NCBI RefSeq assembly: GCF_001424705.1
Contig: NZ_LMRA01000007.1
Location: forward strand, 84,708 to 143,094
Source: Methylobacterium sp. Leaf465
GTDB lineage: Bacteria > Pseudomonadota > Alphaproteobacteria > Rhizobiales > Beijerinckiaceae
Length of the DNA: 58,387 bases
Direction: 5' to 3'
Below, in pieces: positions 1-8,639 of this stretch. The number at the start of each line of letters is the position of its first letter. Within the stretch, counting starts at the first letter, position 1. The notes below the pieces were generated by a model. The model was not told where the DNA came from and did no database searches. It saw nothing but the letters and a program-made list of their open reading frames with translations. Position numbers and translations under genes: made by a program.

Positions 1-67
1 TGGCGGACGAGATCGGAGCAACGCCGAGGACGAGGGCGGCGGCGAGGGCGGCGATACGGGTCTTCAT
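1..67 (-). CDS. Secreted small protein, N-terminus only (cut by window edge)
   Basis: Minus-strand reading from the ATG at 67 gives MKTRIAALAAALVLGVAPIS and then SA, a textbook Sec signal peptide (KTR positive start, Ala/Leu core, small residues before a likely cleavage site). The gene continues beyond base 1, so the mature protein is not visible and no function can be given. A GGAG lies about 13 bases upstream of the ATG. The edge repeat begins only 35 bases upstream of this start, so it may carry or interrupt the promoter. Confidence 0.6.
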   Translation of the reverse strand, partial: MKTRIAALAAALVLGVAPISSA

Positions 68-101
68 TGTGGCTATCGGGCTCCTATACAGTGCGAACTG
101 G

Positions 102-269
102 TTTTCTTGGTTCGCTTCATCTGTCTGAACCCAATATGGGGCCTCGATCTCAGCCATGACGTGCGGCCAGGCACGTAGAAGACAGGATTAAACGGTGGGA
201 CCTGAGATGAGTGGTCGCCCCGTCTCGATGCATCATGAATACATCTTGGACAAAGGTGCCGTAAGTCTC
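102..269 (+). repeat. Edge repeat, left copy (168 bp)
   Basis: Nearly identical to the reverse complement of 58220-58387: 164 of 168 bases agree, and all four mismatches fall in a short stretch near 197-226. Identity stops sharply at 269/270. Whether it extends left of 102 cannot be told, because the right copy ends with the window. It contains a short hairpin, ACGTGC (159-164) pairing with GCACGT (171-176), and the 8-base palindrome GATGCATC. It has no terminal inverted repeats of its own and no convincing ORF. It could be a MITE-like or REP-like intergenic element of the genus. Confidence 0.9.
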
Positions 270-626
270 GGGCCAAGGATGCCCTGGACGCCGACTTTCG
301 CCGAAGCGACGCGCGCATCCGGCGTCGGTCGCGCGGCACCCTGCCCACCGGCCAGACGGTGCCGCGGGGACGCTTCAACGGCCGATCCGGACGTCCGCAC
401 CGAACGCCAGCGGGACCTCGACCGCGTGCTGAACGGGATCCGCGGTGACGGCGGCTGAGAGCCGTACTCCGTAGCGCCGGGGCGGGGCGACGGACGCAGC
501 CCCAGGGTGCCGAACCACCCCCGCATCACGCCGCCGCACCTTCGTCCCTGCGCCGTCGAATGGATTGACACGGCAACGCACGGGCGTCGTCCTGCGGGCC
601 CGAATGTCCGAGTGCGGCCGTGATCG
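270..626. other. Intergenic region upstream of the recombinase, nothing recognised
   Basis: About 360 bases between the left repeat and the recombinase start. Short open frames occur on both strands, but none has a recognisable domain or ribosome site. No hairpin-plus-T-run was seen. Confidence 0.5.
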
Positions 627-1256
627 ATGAAGACCATTCTGTATGCCCGGGTCTCGACCGGAGACCAGACCATCGCCCATCAGGAGGCGCAGGCTGCCGC
701 CGTGGGCTTCGTCGTCGACGAGGTCGTGGCGGATGACGGCGTGTCGGGCCTGAGCACCTGCCTGCGCGAGCGGCCGCAGGGGCGCCGGCTGTTCGACCTG
801 CTGCGGCGGGGCGACGTCCTGGTGGTGCGCTGGGTCGACCGCCTCGGCCGCAACTACGCCGACGTCTGCGACACCCTGCGGGAGATGATGCGCCGGGGCG
901 TCGTGGTGCGCACGGTCATCCACCGGCTGACCTTCGACGGCGCCACGGCGGATCCGATGCAGCAGGCCGTGCGCGATGCCCTCATCGGTTTCATGGCGGC
1001 GACGGCCCAGGCCCAGGCGGAGGCCATGCGAGAGGCGCAGAAGGCCGGCATCGCCCAGGCGCGGGCGCGCAGCGACGTCTATCGCGGACGCAAGCCGAGC
1101 TTCAGCCGGGCGCAGTACGAGGCGGTGCGCTCCGCCCTCGTCGAGGGGCGGGGGATCTCGGCGATCGCCGTCGCGACCGGCCTCAGCCGGCAGACCGTCT
1201 ACCGTATCCGCGACAACGCCGCGGAAGCGGAGGCGGCCCTGGCGCGCTGGGCCTGA
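627..1256 (+). CDS. Serine recombinase (resolvase/invertase family)
   Basis: 209 aa, a normal length for a small Hin/Tn3-resolvase-type enzyme. The N-terminal catalytic domain opens with YARVSTGDQ, which places the nucleophile Ser at residue 10. It continues with the family pattern DDGVSG and the RWVDRLGRN segment holding the catalytic Arg residues. A long helix of Ala, Gln and Glu residues (about 117-150) fits the dimerisation/E helix. The C-terminus (about 165-200, GRGISAIAVATGLSRQTVYR) is the DNA-binding helix-turn-helix. These enzymes cut and rejoin DNA at short paired sites. The target here is unknown. No transposase or integron parts are next to it, so it may be a solitary resolvase, an invertase or a relic of a transposon. 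It sits 357 bases inside the left edge repeat. Confidence 0.9.
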   Translation: MKTILYARVSTGDQTIAHQEAQAAAVGFVVDEVVADDGVSGLSTCLRERPQGRRLFDLLRRGDVLVVRWVDRLGRNYADVCDTLREMMRRGVVVRTVIHRLTFDGATADPMQQAVRDALIGFMAATAQAQAEAMREAQKAGIAQARARSDVYRGRKPSFSRAQYEAVRSALVEGRGISAIAVATGLSRQTVYRIRDNAAEAEAALARWA

Positions 1257-1380
1257 GGCTCGGGCCGACGGGAGGTCTGGGCCGGCGGAAGCCCTGGGCT
1301 CGGCCGGGGGCGCTGCTTCGTATGGTCGCCTCCCCCGGGCGCCCGCATCGGCTTAGTCTGGGGCGCCTGACCGATGCGGG

Positions 1381-1680
1381 ATGACCATGGGCGCCGCCAC
1401 TCTCCTCGGGCTCACCACGCTGGCGTTCCTCGCGCCGCTGCCGCCGGAGCGCTACCATCCGCCGGAGCCGCCGCCCCGCGGGGTCGGCTGGGCGGTCTGT
1501 GCCGTGGTCGCGCTGCTGCTGGTGGTCACGGTCGTCCCGCTCAGCCTCGCCCTCGCCGACAAGTGGGCCATGGACGCGCATGTCGCCGAATGCCGGGCGG
1601 CGGGCGGCCGGTTCGTGCCGGTCGCGTCGGTCAACGGGCGGGCCTATCGCTGCGACCAGCCGGAGCGGCCGCGCTCCTGA
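1381..1680 (+). CDS. Small single-pass membrane protein, function unknown
   Basis: 99 aa. A Pro/Arg-rich N-terminal part is followed by one strong hydrophobic segment (about residues 36-60, VCAVVALLLVVTVVPLSLAL) and a short charged tail with two Cys residues (near 69 and 90). The ATG at 1381 is used; a second in-frame ATG at 1387 is equally possible. No family recognised. It is convergent with the porin gene, whose stop lies 22 bases downstream. Confidence 0.55.
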   Translation: MTMGAATLLGLTTLAFLAPLPPERYHPPEPPPRGVGWAVCAVVALLLVVTVVPLSLALADKWAMDAHVAECRAAGGRFVPVASVNGRAYRCDQPERPRS

Positions 1681-1702
1681 CGCCGGACCGACGCCCCGGG
1701 GG

Positions 1703-3838
1703 TCAGAAATCCGCGTGGATGCGGGTGCCGAAGAAGTCCGCCGGCCCGCGGTCCCGGTTGTAGGCCGGGTTCTCCACGTGCTGGTAATTGACCGACAGGG
1801 TCAGGGTCCTGTTCAGGGCGAAGGCGTAGTAGGCCTCCACCGCGCGCTCGGGGGCATAGTTGAGCCGGCCGTCGCCGATGAGGAGGCCGACGCCCCCATT
1901 GGCGAAGAAGGCGCGATGGCTCGGCGAGATCGCGTTCATCGAGGTGCCGAGGCCCACCGTGTCGCCGGGCCGGCCCCAGGCGGTGCCCTTGAGGGACACG
2001 CCGCCGGACACCGACCGGTCGATGTCGGTGAAGGACAGGCTCTCGGTGCGGCCGTCATTGGCGCTGAACCGGGCGAAGACGCCGAGGTCCGCCGTCACCG
2101 CTTGCTCGAGATTCAGGTAGAAGCCGGTCTTGCGCCGCGCGGCCCGCGTGGCGGCGGCCGCATCGTTGATGTCGCCGAAGAGCCCGGCCTGGGTCAGCGA
2201 CACCACCTCCCGGAAGTCGGCCGAGTTGCCCACATTGGTGAAGAACCCGAGGCGCAGCTTGCCGGGCTGATCGAGGACCGGCAGCACATGGCGCTCCTCG
2301 AACTCGATGGTGGTGCCGGCCCGGCGGAAGACGCGCGGGTCGAGGACGTCGCTGGAGGGCTCCTTGGGCACCTGGGTGTAGGCGGCCCGGATCGCGAACG
2401 CCGCGCGGTTGTACTCGACCATCACGCCCTGGGTGAAGCCGGGGAGGTTGGCGGGGAAATCGTAGGCGCCGGAGGCCCAGATGCCCCAGTTCATGAAGTC
2501 CACCCGCGGGTCGTGGGCGTAGACGTTGCCGTCGAAGTAGTCGCCGAGGGCGAACTTGCCCGCCACCACGGTGATCCGCTCGATGTCGCGCCGGGTGGCG
2601 ACCTGGTTCGGGCCGTCCGGCACGTCCTCGGTTTCGCCGCCGAGGCCGAAGGTCTGGCGCACGAAGTAGCGGTTGGAGCGCAGCTTCGGGAACGGCGCGC
2701 CCGCCTTCTGCGCCTCGCCGTTGACGAAGCCGGCCACGCCCAGGGTCCGGCTCAGGCCGAAGCCCTGGGAGAATTCCGGATTGTAGTAGAGTTCCGTGCC
2801 TTCGAAGAGCTTGAGCCCCAGGAAGGCGGTGGCGGTGGTGGTCGACTGGACCTGATGGCCGATCAGGCTCGCCGGACCGGTATAGGGCGCGCGGAAGCCT
2901 GGCACGCCCTGGGCGATGAAGGTGGTCTGGCCGTGGAGCGAGAACCGATCGCCGGAGCCGTCGCCGGGATCGTGCGGCGCGGCGTCGTCGACCTCCGGCG
3001 GCAGCACGAAGCCGCTCGGATGCCAGGACAGGCGCGCCATCATCTGGTGCGAGGTGAAGGAATCCTGCCGCGTCGCCACCGGGCCGAGGCCCGGGACGGC
3101 GCCGAGATCGAAACGGCCGCTGCCGCCGAGGTCGAGATAGCGGTAGTCGATCCCGAGGGCGAGGCTCTCGGTCACGGCGAACTGCACGCCGGCTCCCAGG
3201 GTGAAGCCGAGCGAGGAGAGGTCGCGCCGCGCGGTGGTGACGCGGCCGGTGCCGGGGTCGGGATAGCTCGCCAGGATGCGGGCATTGGCGCCGGCGAGCC
3301 CGAAGCTCGCATAGACCAGCGACCGCTCGAAGGCGTAGCCGAAGCGCCCGCGCAGGGTGCCGTAGACGTCGGTCTTGGCGCGGATCAGGCCGAGGCCCGG
3401 ATCGCCGTCGCCGACGAAGCCGGGGGTGGGCAGGAGCACCGGCCGCTTCAGGTTCGCGCCCGCGACATCGGCCTCGATCCCGTACAGCCAGGGGCCGGTC
3501 TGCCAGTTGTAGCCGCCGAACAGGCCGCCGACGGCGGTGGTGGCGTCGCGGCCGAGGTCGGACCGACCGGTGGCGTCGCCCGTCTTGAACGGACGGACCG
3601 GGCGACCGCCGACCGTGGTGTCGCGAAAGGTGTAGGCACCGTAGGAATTGCCGGCGCTGCCCTCGATTCCGAGATAGGGGCCCGACCAGTCGACGAAGGC
3701 CGGTGCCGTGGCCAGGGGGCGTGGCGCGCCGAGATCGGCGGCGTGGACGCCGGAAGCGGCCGTCAGGGTGAGCAGGGCGAGGCCGGCGGCTCCCGCGCGG
3801 TCAGGGCCGCCGCGTCCATAGCGATCCGCTCTCGTCAT
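1703..3838 (-). CDS. Outer-membrane porin: Omp31-like barrel fused to OprB carbohydrate porin
   Basis: 711 aa from the ATG at 3838. A signal peptide (about 1-32, ending VHA-AD) leads to an N-terminal domain starting WSGPYLGIEGSAG, typical of the rhizobial Omp25/Omp31 beta-barrel family (about 45-275). An Asp/Pro-rich linker follows, then an OprB-type domain (about 290-711) with FSLHGQTTFIAQG, AGKFALGDYFDGN and YNRDRGPADFFGTRIHADF. The protein ends in Phe, as outer-membrane barrels do. OprB porins let sugars and other small polar solutes through the outer membrane. Single-barrel OprB proteins are usually shorter, so two barrels or barrel-like modules in one chain is the notable point. The gene is monocistronic with its own promoter. 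Confidence 0.85.
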   Translation of the reverse strand: MTRADRYGRGGPDRAGAAGLALLTLTAASGVHAADLGAPRPLATAPAFVDWSGPYLGIEGSAGNSYGAYTFRDTTVGGRPVRPFKTGDATGRSDLGRDATTAVGGLFGGYNWQTGPWLYGIEADVAGANLKRPVLLPTPGFVGDGDPGLGLIRAKTDVYGTLRGRFGYAFERSLVYASFGLAGANARILASYPDPGTGRVTTARRDLSSLGFTLGAGVQFAVTESLALGIDYRYLDLGGSGRFDLGAVPGLGPVATRQDSFTSHQMMARLSWHPSGFVLPPEVDDAAPHDPGDGSGDRFSLHGQTTFIAQGVPGFRAPYTGPASLIGHQVQSTTTATAFLGLKLFEGTELYYNPEFSQGFGLSRTLGVAGFVNGEAQKAGAPFPKLRSNRYFVRQTFGLGGETEDVPDGPNQVATRRDIERITVVAGKFALGDYFDGNVYAHDPRVDFMNWGIWASGAYDFPANLPGFTQGVMVEYNRAAFAIRAAYTQVPKEPSSDVLDPRVFRRAGTTIEFEERHVLPVLDQPGKLRLGFFTNVGNSADFREVVSLTQAGLFGDINDAAAATRAARRKTGFYLNLEQAVTADLGVFARFSANDGRTESLSFTDIDRSVSGGVSLKGTAWGRPGDTVGLGTSMNAISPSHRAFFANGGVGLLIGDGRLNYAPERAVEAYYAFALNRTLTLSVNYQHVENPAYNRDRGPADFFGTRIHADF

Positions 3839-3868
3839 ACCGCCCCCGCGCCGTTTGTCCGAGGACGG

Positions 3869-3896
3869 GGTATAGACGGTGCTATAACTATGACAA
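3869..3896 (-). promoter_or_regulatory. Putative sigma-70-type promoter of the porin gene
   Basis: On the minus strand TTGTCA (3891-3896) and TATACC (3869-3874) are separated by 16 bases, about 30 bases before the porin ATG, in an unusually A/T-rich patch. The match is by eye only. A dyad, CTGTT/AACAG around 3932-3946, lies upstream and could be an operator. Confidence 0.45.
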
Positions 3897-4134
3897 TATG
3901 GTTTAATCCAAGCCGGGACGGGATAAGGGCCACTGTTGCGCAAACAGCGCAGGGGTGATCCGCGCGGGATCTCGCGTCCCTGCGATCGACCGTCCGGAGC
4001 GCGGCCCGTCGGGACGATCCCTTAGCCGTTTTCTGCGAAGATCGGATGACCGGCTCGGCACCCTCCATTTGGGGGATGTCAGGCACCGGGGCTGCGGTCT
4101 AGCCTGGGCGTCTCCAAGGTTTCGGACCGTCTCG

Positions 4135-4168
4135 GCCCGCAGGGCATCGCCCCTGCGGGCTTCTTTTT
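4135..4168 (+). terminator. Rho-independent terminator with no obvious upstream gene
   Basis: A perfect 10-bp GC-rich stem (GCCCGCAGGG, loop CATCGC, CCCTGCGGGC) is followed by TTCTTTTT on the plus strand. The minus-strand gene beside it reads the other way, and on that strand the hairpin has no T-run. The terminator therefore serves a plus-strand transcript that I cannot identify. Confidence 0.8.
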
Positions 4169-4195
4169 CGGTCGCGGCGGCCGATCCACTCTCCG

Positions 4196-4420
4196 TCAGG
4201 CGGTGCCGGTCTCGATCTTCTCGATGAGCGCCGTCAATTCACCGATGCGCAGGCGGAGGCCTTCCCGGGTGCTCTCGTCCATGTCGCGCAGGGCGTACCC
4301 GTCCTCGAACTGGCGCTCCTCCGTATGCGCCTCCTGCCCGCGTGCGGCGAGTTCCGCCATCAGACGATCGCGCTCGGCGCGGTACTGGGACTTTCGGTCG
4401 TCGGTGACGGGCATGGTCAT
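4196..4420 (-). CDS. Small charged helical protein, function unknown
   Basis: 74 aa from the ATG at 4420; a second in-frame ATG at 4414 is possible. It is rich in Arg, Glu and Leu in a heptad-like pattern (DRLMAELAARG; LRLRIGELTALIEKIE), so it is probably a short coiled-coil cytoplasmic protein. No known family was recognised. Longer upstream extension of the frame looks like non-coding sequence. Confidence 0.55.
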   Translation of the reverse strand: MTMPVTDDRKSQYRAERDRLMAELAARGQEAHTEERQFEDGYALRDMDESTREGLRLRIGELTALIEKIETGTA

Positions 4421-4857
4421 TCCCTGGCGGATGGCGCGCAACGCGTCCGGCTCGCCTGACGGGCGGGCCTTGGGCGGGAAACGCGGACCTTCGCCCCCGG
4501 GTTCAGACGGCGCGGACCGGAACCATAGCGCCGGCCGGCCGTTGCACCCACGACCCAAGCTCGAAGACCTCATCCCCGCCCGGCTCACGCCGAGGCGGGT
4601 TTTTTCGGGCCTGTGTCCGCGCTCCGATCCGGCCACCGCCCCCGGCGGCCCGCGTTCGTCGAGGTATTGCCACCGGTCCGGTTCGGATAAGGCCCGGATC
4701 AAGTCCGTAATCGGAGACGTTCAGATACGATCCGGAAAGTAAATATAATTCAATAACTTCGTAATCCAGCGCAAACGATGAGCAGTCACGATGCTTTAGC
4801 GGTGCCTTAAGTTTCCCGCTGCTAGCTCTGGCACCGATACCGGTCCGGAGATATCTC
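4421..4857. other. Intergenic region with a possible plus-strand RNA and an A/T-rich leader
   Basis: 437 bases without a convincing gene. It holds the terminator at 4575-4605. Further on is an A/T-rich patch (about 4736-4800) that probably carries the promoter of the chemoreceptor. A GGAG lies just before the receptor's GTG start. Confidence 0.5.
4575..4605 (+). terminator. Rho-independent terminator, orphan
   Basis: CCCGCC pairs with GGCGGG, and an inner CGGC/GCCG stem (one bulged A, loop TCAC) stacks on it. Six T residues follow on the plus strand. No plus-strand gene ends before it. It may terminate a small RNA from about 4430-4575, or protect the chemoreceptor promoter from read-through. 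Confidence 0.75.
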
Positions 4858-6549
4858 GTGGCTTTGCTCGCGCGCTTCAGCATCATCACCAAACTGATCG
4901 CGGTGGTCAGTCTGATCGGGGTCATCGTCAGTGGCTGCCTCTGGTACGCCACCACCCAGATGACGCAGATCGACGAGGCCTACAGCCGCTTCGTCTCCCA
5001 TGACACGAAGGCGATCGCCGACCTGCGGACGGTCAACCGGCTGGTCTTCACGATGAGCTACTTCAACTTCCGCAACATCGCCGAGGGCAGCCCCGACGAG
5101 ATGCAGAAGACCGACAAGGGATTCGACGAGGCGAGCGAGCGCCTGAACAAGGTGCTGGCGGAACTGCGGGATGCCGCTCCCAGCTTCGCGCCGCGCATCG
5201 ACGGTCTGAAACAGAAGGTCAACCGCTTCATGGCCGACAGCTCCGAGGCGCGCACCCTGGCGAGCAGCGGCCTGAAGACGGAGGCCCTCGTCCTGCTGCA
5301 CCAGACCGTCGACCCGACCTTCGACGCGATGGTGTCGGAGGGAAGCGCCCTCGGCCGGGACATCCGGACCTTCGTCGACGCGGGCGCCCGCGATCTCGCG
5401 GCGATGACGGACCGGACCCGGACCAACACCCTGCTCCTCGGCGGCCTCGGCCTGCTCGCGGGCCTCTTCGCGGCCGGGCTCGTCGCCGTGTTCGGTATCA
5501 CCCGTCCGATCGGCCAGCTGGTTGAGGCCCTGCGCCGGATGGCGCGGGGGGACAGCGACGCGGTGATCCTCGGGCGCGACCGGCGCGACGAGGTCGGCGC
5601 CGTGGGCCGCGCGGTGGAGGAGATCCGTTCCCTGGTCGCCCGCAAGGCCTCGGAGGAGGCCGAGCGCCGGCAGATCGCCGATGCGGCGGCGGCGGCCGAG
5701 CGCCAGCGCACCATGCATGAGCTCGCCGACGGCTTCGAGGTGGCGGTCGGCTCGATCATCGCCACGGTGTCGGCCTCGGCCGGCGCGCTGCAGGAGACCG
5801 CCGCGGCGATGAGCACCAACGCGGCCCGGACCACCGATCAATCGGTGACGGTGGCGGCCGCCGCCGAGGAGGCGGCCTCCAACGTCAACACCGTGGCGGC
5901 CGCAGCCGAGGAGCTCGGTTCGTCGGTGCAGGAGATCGGCCGCCAGGTCGACGGCTCGGCCAACCTCGCCCTGCGGGCGGTGGAGGAGGCGGCCCAGACC
6001 GCCGGGCTCGTCCAGGACCTCAGCAGCGCCGCCGCGCGGATCGGCGACGTCGTCGCGCTGATCACCACCATCGCGGGCCAGACCAACCTGCTGGCGCTGA
6101 ACGCGACGATCGAGGCGGCGCGGGCTGGCGAGGCGGGGCGCGGCTTCGCGGTGGTCGCCGCCGAGGTCAAGGAACTCGCCAACCAGACCACGCGGGCGAC
6201 CCACGAGATCGAGGAGCAGATCGGCCGCATCCAAGCCTCGACGGAGCAGGCGGTCGGGGCCATCCGCACCATCAGCGGCCGGATCGGCGAGATCAGCCAG
6301 GTGACGACCTCGATCGCGGCGGCGGTGGAGGAGCAGGGGTCGGCGACCCAGGAGATCGTGCGCAACGTTGGCCAGGCCGCCAGCGGCACCAGCGAGGTCA
6401 CCGAGAACATCTCGGGCGTCGCCCACGCGGCCGAGGAGACCGGCGCCGCCGCCCGTCAGGTGCTCGTCTCGGCCTCCGACCTGACCGCCCAGTCGGAGCA
6501 CCTGACCGTGCAGGTCACGCGCTTCCTGGAGACGGTCCGGGCGGCGTGA
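4858..6549 (+). CDS. Methyl-accepting chemotaxis protein
   Basis: 563 aa, GTG start with GGAG upstream. Layout: transmembrane helix (about 8-30), periplasmic four-helix-bundle-like sensor (about 31-190), second transmembrane helix (about 193-215), HAMP domain from about 214, then the long cytoplasmic coiled coil. The signalling hairpin is at about 402-445 ([20 protein letters not shown], then [18 protein letters not shown]), the part that contacts CheA and CheW. There is no C-terminal CheR/CheB-binding pentapeptide. The ligand is unknown. It fits the motile lifestyle implied by the flagellar locus downstream but is not in an operon with it. Its end overlaps the convergent glycosylase gene by 35 bases. 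Confidence 0.92.
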   Translation: MALLARFSIITKLIAVVSLIGVIVSGCLWYATTQMTQIDEAYSRFVSHDTKAIADLRTVNRLVFTMSYFNFRNIAEGSPDEMQKTDKGFDEASERLNKVLAELRDAAPSFAPRIDGLKQKVNRFMADSSEARTLASSGLKTEALVLLHQTVDPTFDAMVSEGSALGRDIRTFVDAGARDLAAMTDRTRTNTLLLGGLGLLAGLFAAGLVAVFGITRPIGQLVEALRRMARGDSDAVILGRDRRDEVGAVGRAVEEIRSLVARKASEEAERRQIADAAAAAERQRTMHELADGFEVAVGSIIATVSASAGALQETAAAMSTNAARTTDQSVTVAAAAEEAASNVNTVAAAAEELGSSVQEIGRQVDGSANLALRAVEEAAQTAGLVQDLSSAAARIGDVVALITTIAGQTNLLALNATIEAARAGEAGRGFAVVAAEVKELANQTTRATHEIEEQIGRIQASTEQAVGAIRTISGRIGEISQVTTSIAAAVEEQGSATQEIVRNVGQAASGTSEVTENISGVAHAAEETGAAARQVLVSASDLTAQSEHLTVQVTRFLETVRAA

Positions 6550-7150
6550 GGGGGCCGCCCGGCGTCGCGTGGCGCGAGGGCGGCCGGCTCACGGCCCGCG
6601 AGCCGGCGAGCAGGAAGCGCCAGGGCGTCTCCACCGCGCGGGAGATGCCGATCCGGCGATCCGCGATCCAGGCCGGCGCCGTCTCGGGGGCGGCCAGCGC
6701 GAAGGGGGGCGCGTCGAGGGCCAGGCCGTCCATCGCGAGGCTGACGGCCAGCGCCTGGCAGAGGCGGCCGGGCCCGGCGCAGAACAGGCGCGGATCGGAC
6801 AGCCCCCGCCGCGCCGCCATCGCGTCGAGCCCGTGGCGGGGCTCCAGCGCCCGGATCAGGACCGCGCTGCCCGGCTCGCAGACGAGGTTCAGGCACCAGT
6901 GCAGGCCGTAGGAGCGGTAGACGTAGGCGTGCCCCGGCGGCCCGAACATGCTGGCATTGCGCCGGGTCGGGCCGTTGACGCTGTGCGAGGCCGGGTCGCT
7001 CCGGTCATAGGCCTCCGTCTCGACGACCATCCCGCCGATCCCGTCCACCCGCAGGTCGCAGCCGATGAGGGACGCGGCCACGTCCGCCGCCGGGCGGGCG
7101 AAGAAGCCGGCCGGGAGGCGTGCGCCGAGGGGATCGCCCGCTGGACTCAA
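6515..7150 (-). CDS. DNA-3-methyladenine glycosylase (AAG/MPG family)
   Basis: 211 aa. It removes alkylated purines to start base-excision repair. Family signatures visible: [20 protein letters not shown] near the N-terminus, [35 protein letters not shown], and [13 protein letters not shown]. The Glu in ETEAY is the expected catalytic residue. No ATG or GTG lies near the conserved N-terminus. The best start is the TTG at 7150, which overlaps the TGA of the upstream RNase HI gene (TTGA), so translation is probably coupled. The C-terminus overlaps the end of the chemoreceptor gene on the other strand. Confidence 0.85.
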   Translation of the reverse strand: MSPAGDPLGARLPAGFFARPAADVAASLIGCDLRVDGIGGMVVETEAYDRSDPASHSVNGPTRRNASMFGPPGHAYVYRSYGLHWCLNLVCEPGSAVLIRALEPRHGLDAMAARRGLSDPRLFCAGPGRLCQALAVSLAMDGLALDAPPFALAAPETAPAWIADRRIGISRAVETPWRFLLAGSRAVSRPPSRHATPGGPLTPPGPSPGSA

Positions 7151-7920
7151 GGGGTGGAGACGCCCTTGCCCGCGTTGGCAGCCTTGGCGCCGCGCAGGTC
7201 GGCGCGGGCCCGCTCCAGCCCCTCGGGGCCGAGGTCGAGGGCGAGCCGCACCGCCCGTTCCACGTAGGCCTGCGGCGTCAGGCCGGAGGCTTTCGCGGCG
7301 CGCGAGACCTCCAAGCCGAGGCCGAGATCGAGGGGGATCGCGCTCGTGCGCGCCGGGGCGGGCTCGGACGCGGCGGGCGCCGTGGCCAAGGCTGCCTGCG
7401 AGACCGCCTGTGAGACAGCTGGGGCAACCGCCGCGCGCAGGGCGGCCGTTCCGGTGAGCGGTGCCGGTCCGCTCTCCGGGCGCAGCGGCAGGCCGAGGGC
7501 CTCGCGCCGGCCCTGCGCCGCGAGCCGGTCTGCGCGTTCGTTGCCGGCCTCGCCCGCATGGCCCCGGACCCAGGTCCAGCGCACGTCGCGGCGGGCCGCC
7601 AGGCCATCGAGCTCCTGCATCAGCTCGACGTTCTTCACCGGGCCGGTGGCGGTGCGCCAGCCCTTGGCCTTCCAGCCGCGCATCCACTCGGTCACCGACT
7701 TGATGACGTACTGGCTGTCGCAGCGCATCTCGATCTGCGCGCCCTCGGGGAAGTGACGCAGGGCGTTGATCGCCGCGGTCAGCTCCATGCGGTTGTTGGT
7801 GGTGGCCCGATCGCCGCCGCAGAGCTCGATGCGGCCGTTCTCGGCCTCGATGACGACGCCCCAGCCACCGGGGCCGGGATTGGGATCGCATCCGCCGTCG
7901 GCATAGACGATGGTTCGCAT
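7147..7920 (-). CDS. rnhA: Ribonuclease HI with a C-terminal extension
   Basis: 257 aa. Residues 1-140 are a complete RNase HI: the metal-binding and catalytic residues are D8 (YADGG), E46 (NRMELTA), D68 (CDSQYV), H121 (RGHAG) and D131 (NERADRLA). The enzyme cuts the RNA strand of RNA:DNA hybrids. Residues 141-257 form an extension not found in the usual 150-aa enzyme: an Ala/Pro-rich linker, then a helical segment (DLGLGLEVSRAAKASGLTPQ and onward). The first gene of a two-gene unit with the glycosylase, which starts inside its stop codon. Confidence 0.92.
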   Translation of the reverse strand: MRTIVYADGGCDPNPGPGGWGVVIEAENGRIELCGGDRATTNNRMELTAAINALRHFPEGAQIEMRCDSQYVIKSVTEWMRGWKAKGWRTATGPVKNVELMQELDGLAARRDVRWTWVRGHAGEAGNERADRLAAQGRREALGLPLRPESGPAPLTGTAALRAAVAPAVSQAVSQAALATAPAASEPAPARTSAIPLDLGLGLEVSRAAKASGLTPQAYVERAVRLALDLGPEGLERARADLRGAKAANAGKGVSTP

Positions 7921-8015
7921 GGGACTCGCTTCGACCTGTTCACGACGGGGCCCCCCGGGAGAGGGGGCGCCGGGCGCCGCCCATAGCACGGGCGCGGCCC
8001 CGTCGGGCACCCGCT

Positions 8016-8639
8016 TCAGAGGCGGGCCGGGTCGATGCGGTAGCGGATCGGCTTGAAGCTGTTGTTGTTCGATTGCAGGGCCGAACAGGCGGTGAGCCCG
8101 ATCACGAGGTCGCATTCCGCCTCGAAGGTGACGTGGTCGCCCGCCCGGCTCAGGGGCGGCTCGACCTTCAAGTCGCCCGTGCCGCCATCGACGGTGACGT
8201 TCATGAACACGTTGAAGGCCACCGGGATCCGGTCCGGCACGACGCCGTAGGGCGCCAGCGCCGCCGCGAGATTGCCGAAGCAGCCCCGGTGCGGGTGGGT
8301 GTCGCCGTAGATGATCCGGAAGGTGTCGGCCGAGCACGGGGTCAGCAGGAAGTCGTGGCGGCCCACCGTGTCCGCGACGATGCGCAGGAGCACATTCGAG
8401 CGGTTGGAATAGATCGGGTCGCCGGTGGTGAGGTAGATCCGGCTGGCATAGTCGAGTGTCCGGCCCGAGGAGATCACCTCGTCGAGGTCGCCGCGGACGA
8501 AGGCGAGGAGGTCGGCCACCTGCTCGCCCTGCGGGTCGATCACGGTGAGGCGTTCGCCCTTGTCGAGGGTGAAGGCGACGCCGGAGCGCGGCGCGATCTC
8601 GTGCATGGTCGATGGGTGCGGGCGGGGCTCAGGCGGCAT
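8016..8639 (-). CDS. DUF1989 (urea carboxylase-associated) family protein
   Basis: 207 aa from the ATG at 8639, preferred because GGAGG lies 6 bases upstream. The inner ATG at 8606 has no such site. Family features: GERLTVIDPQGEQVADLLAF near the N-terminus, and later PHRGCFGNLAAALAPYG and IPVAFNVFMNV. Characterised DUF1989 proteins work as a two-subunit carboxyguanidine deiminase next to urea carboxylase. Here there is one subunit and no carboxylase. Its start overlaps the end of the heme N-oxygenase-type gene by 11 bases, so the two act together in some nitrogen chemistry. The substrate is not known. Confidence 0.85.
   Translation of the reverse strand: MPPEPRPHPSTMHEIAPRSGVAFTLDKGERLTVIDPQGEQVADLLAFVRGDLDEVISSGRTLDYASRIYLTTGDPIYSNRSNVLLRIVADTVGRHDFLLTPCSADTFRIIYGDTHPHRGCFGNLAAALAPYGVVPDRIPVAFNVFMNVTVDGGTGDLKVEPPLSRAGDHVTFEAECDLVIGLTACSALQSNNNSFKPIRYRIDPARL

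Noticed and set aside
1499..3958. Long plus-strand frame over the porin gene (819 codons)
   Set aside because: Product is Gly/Ala/Arg-rich without any domain, and it is the complement of a gene with clear porin motifs.
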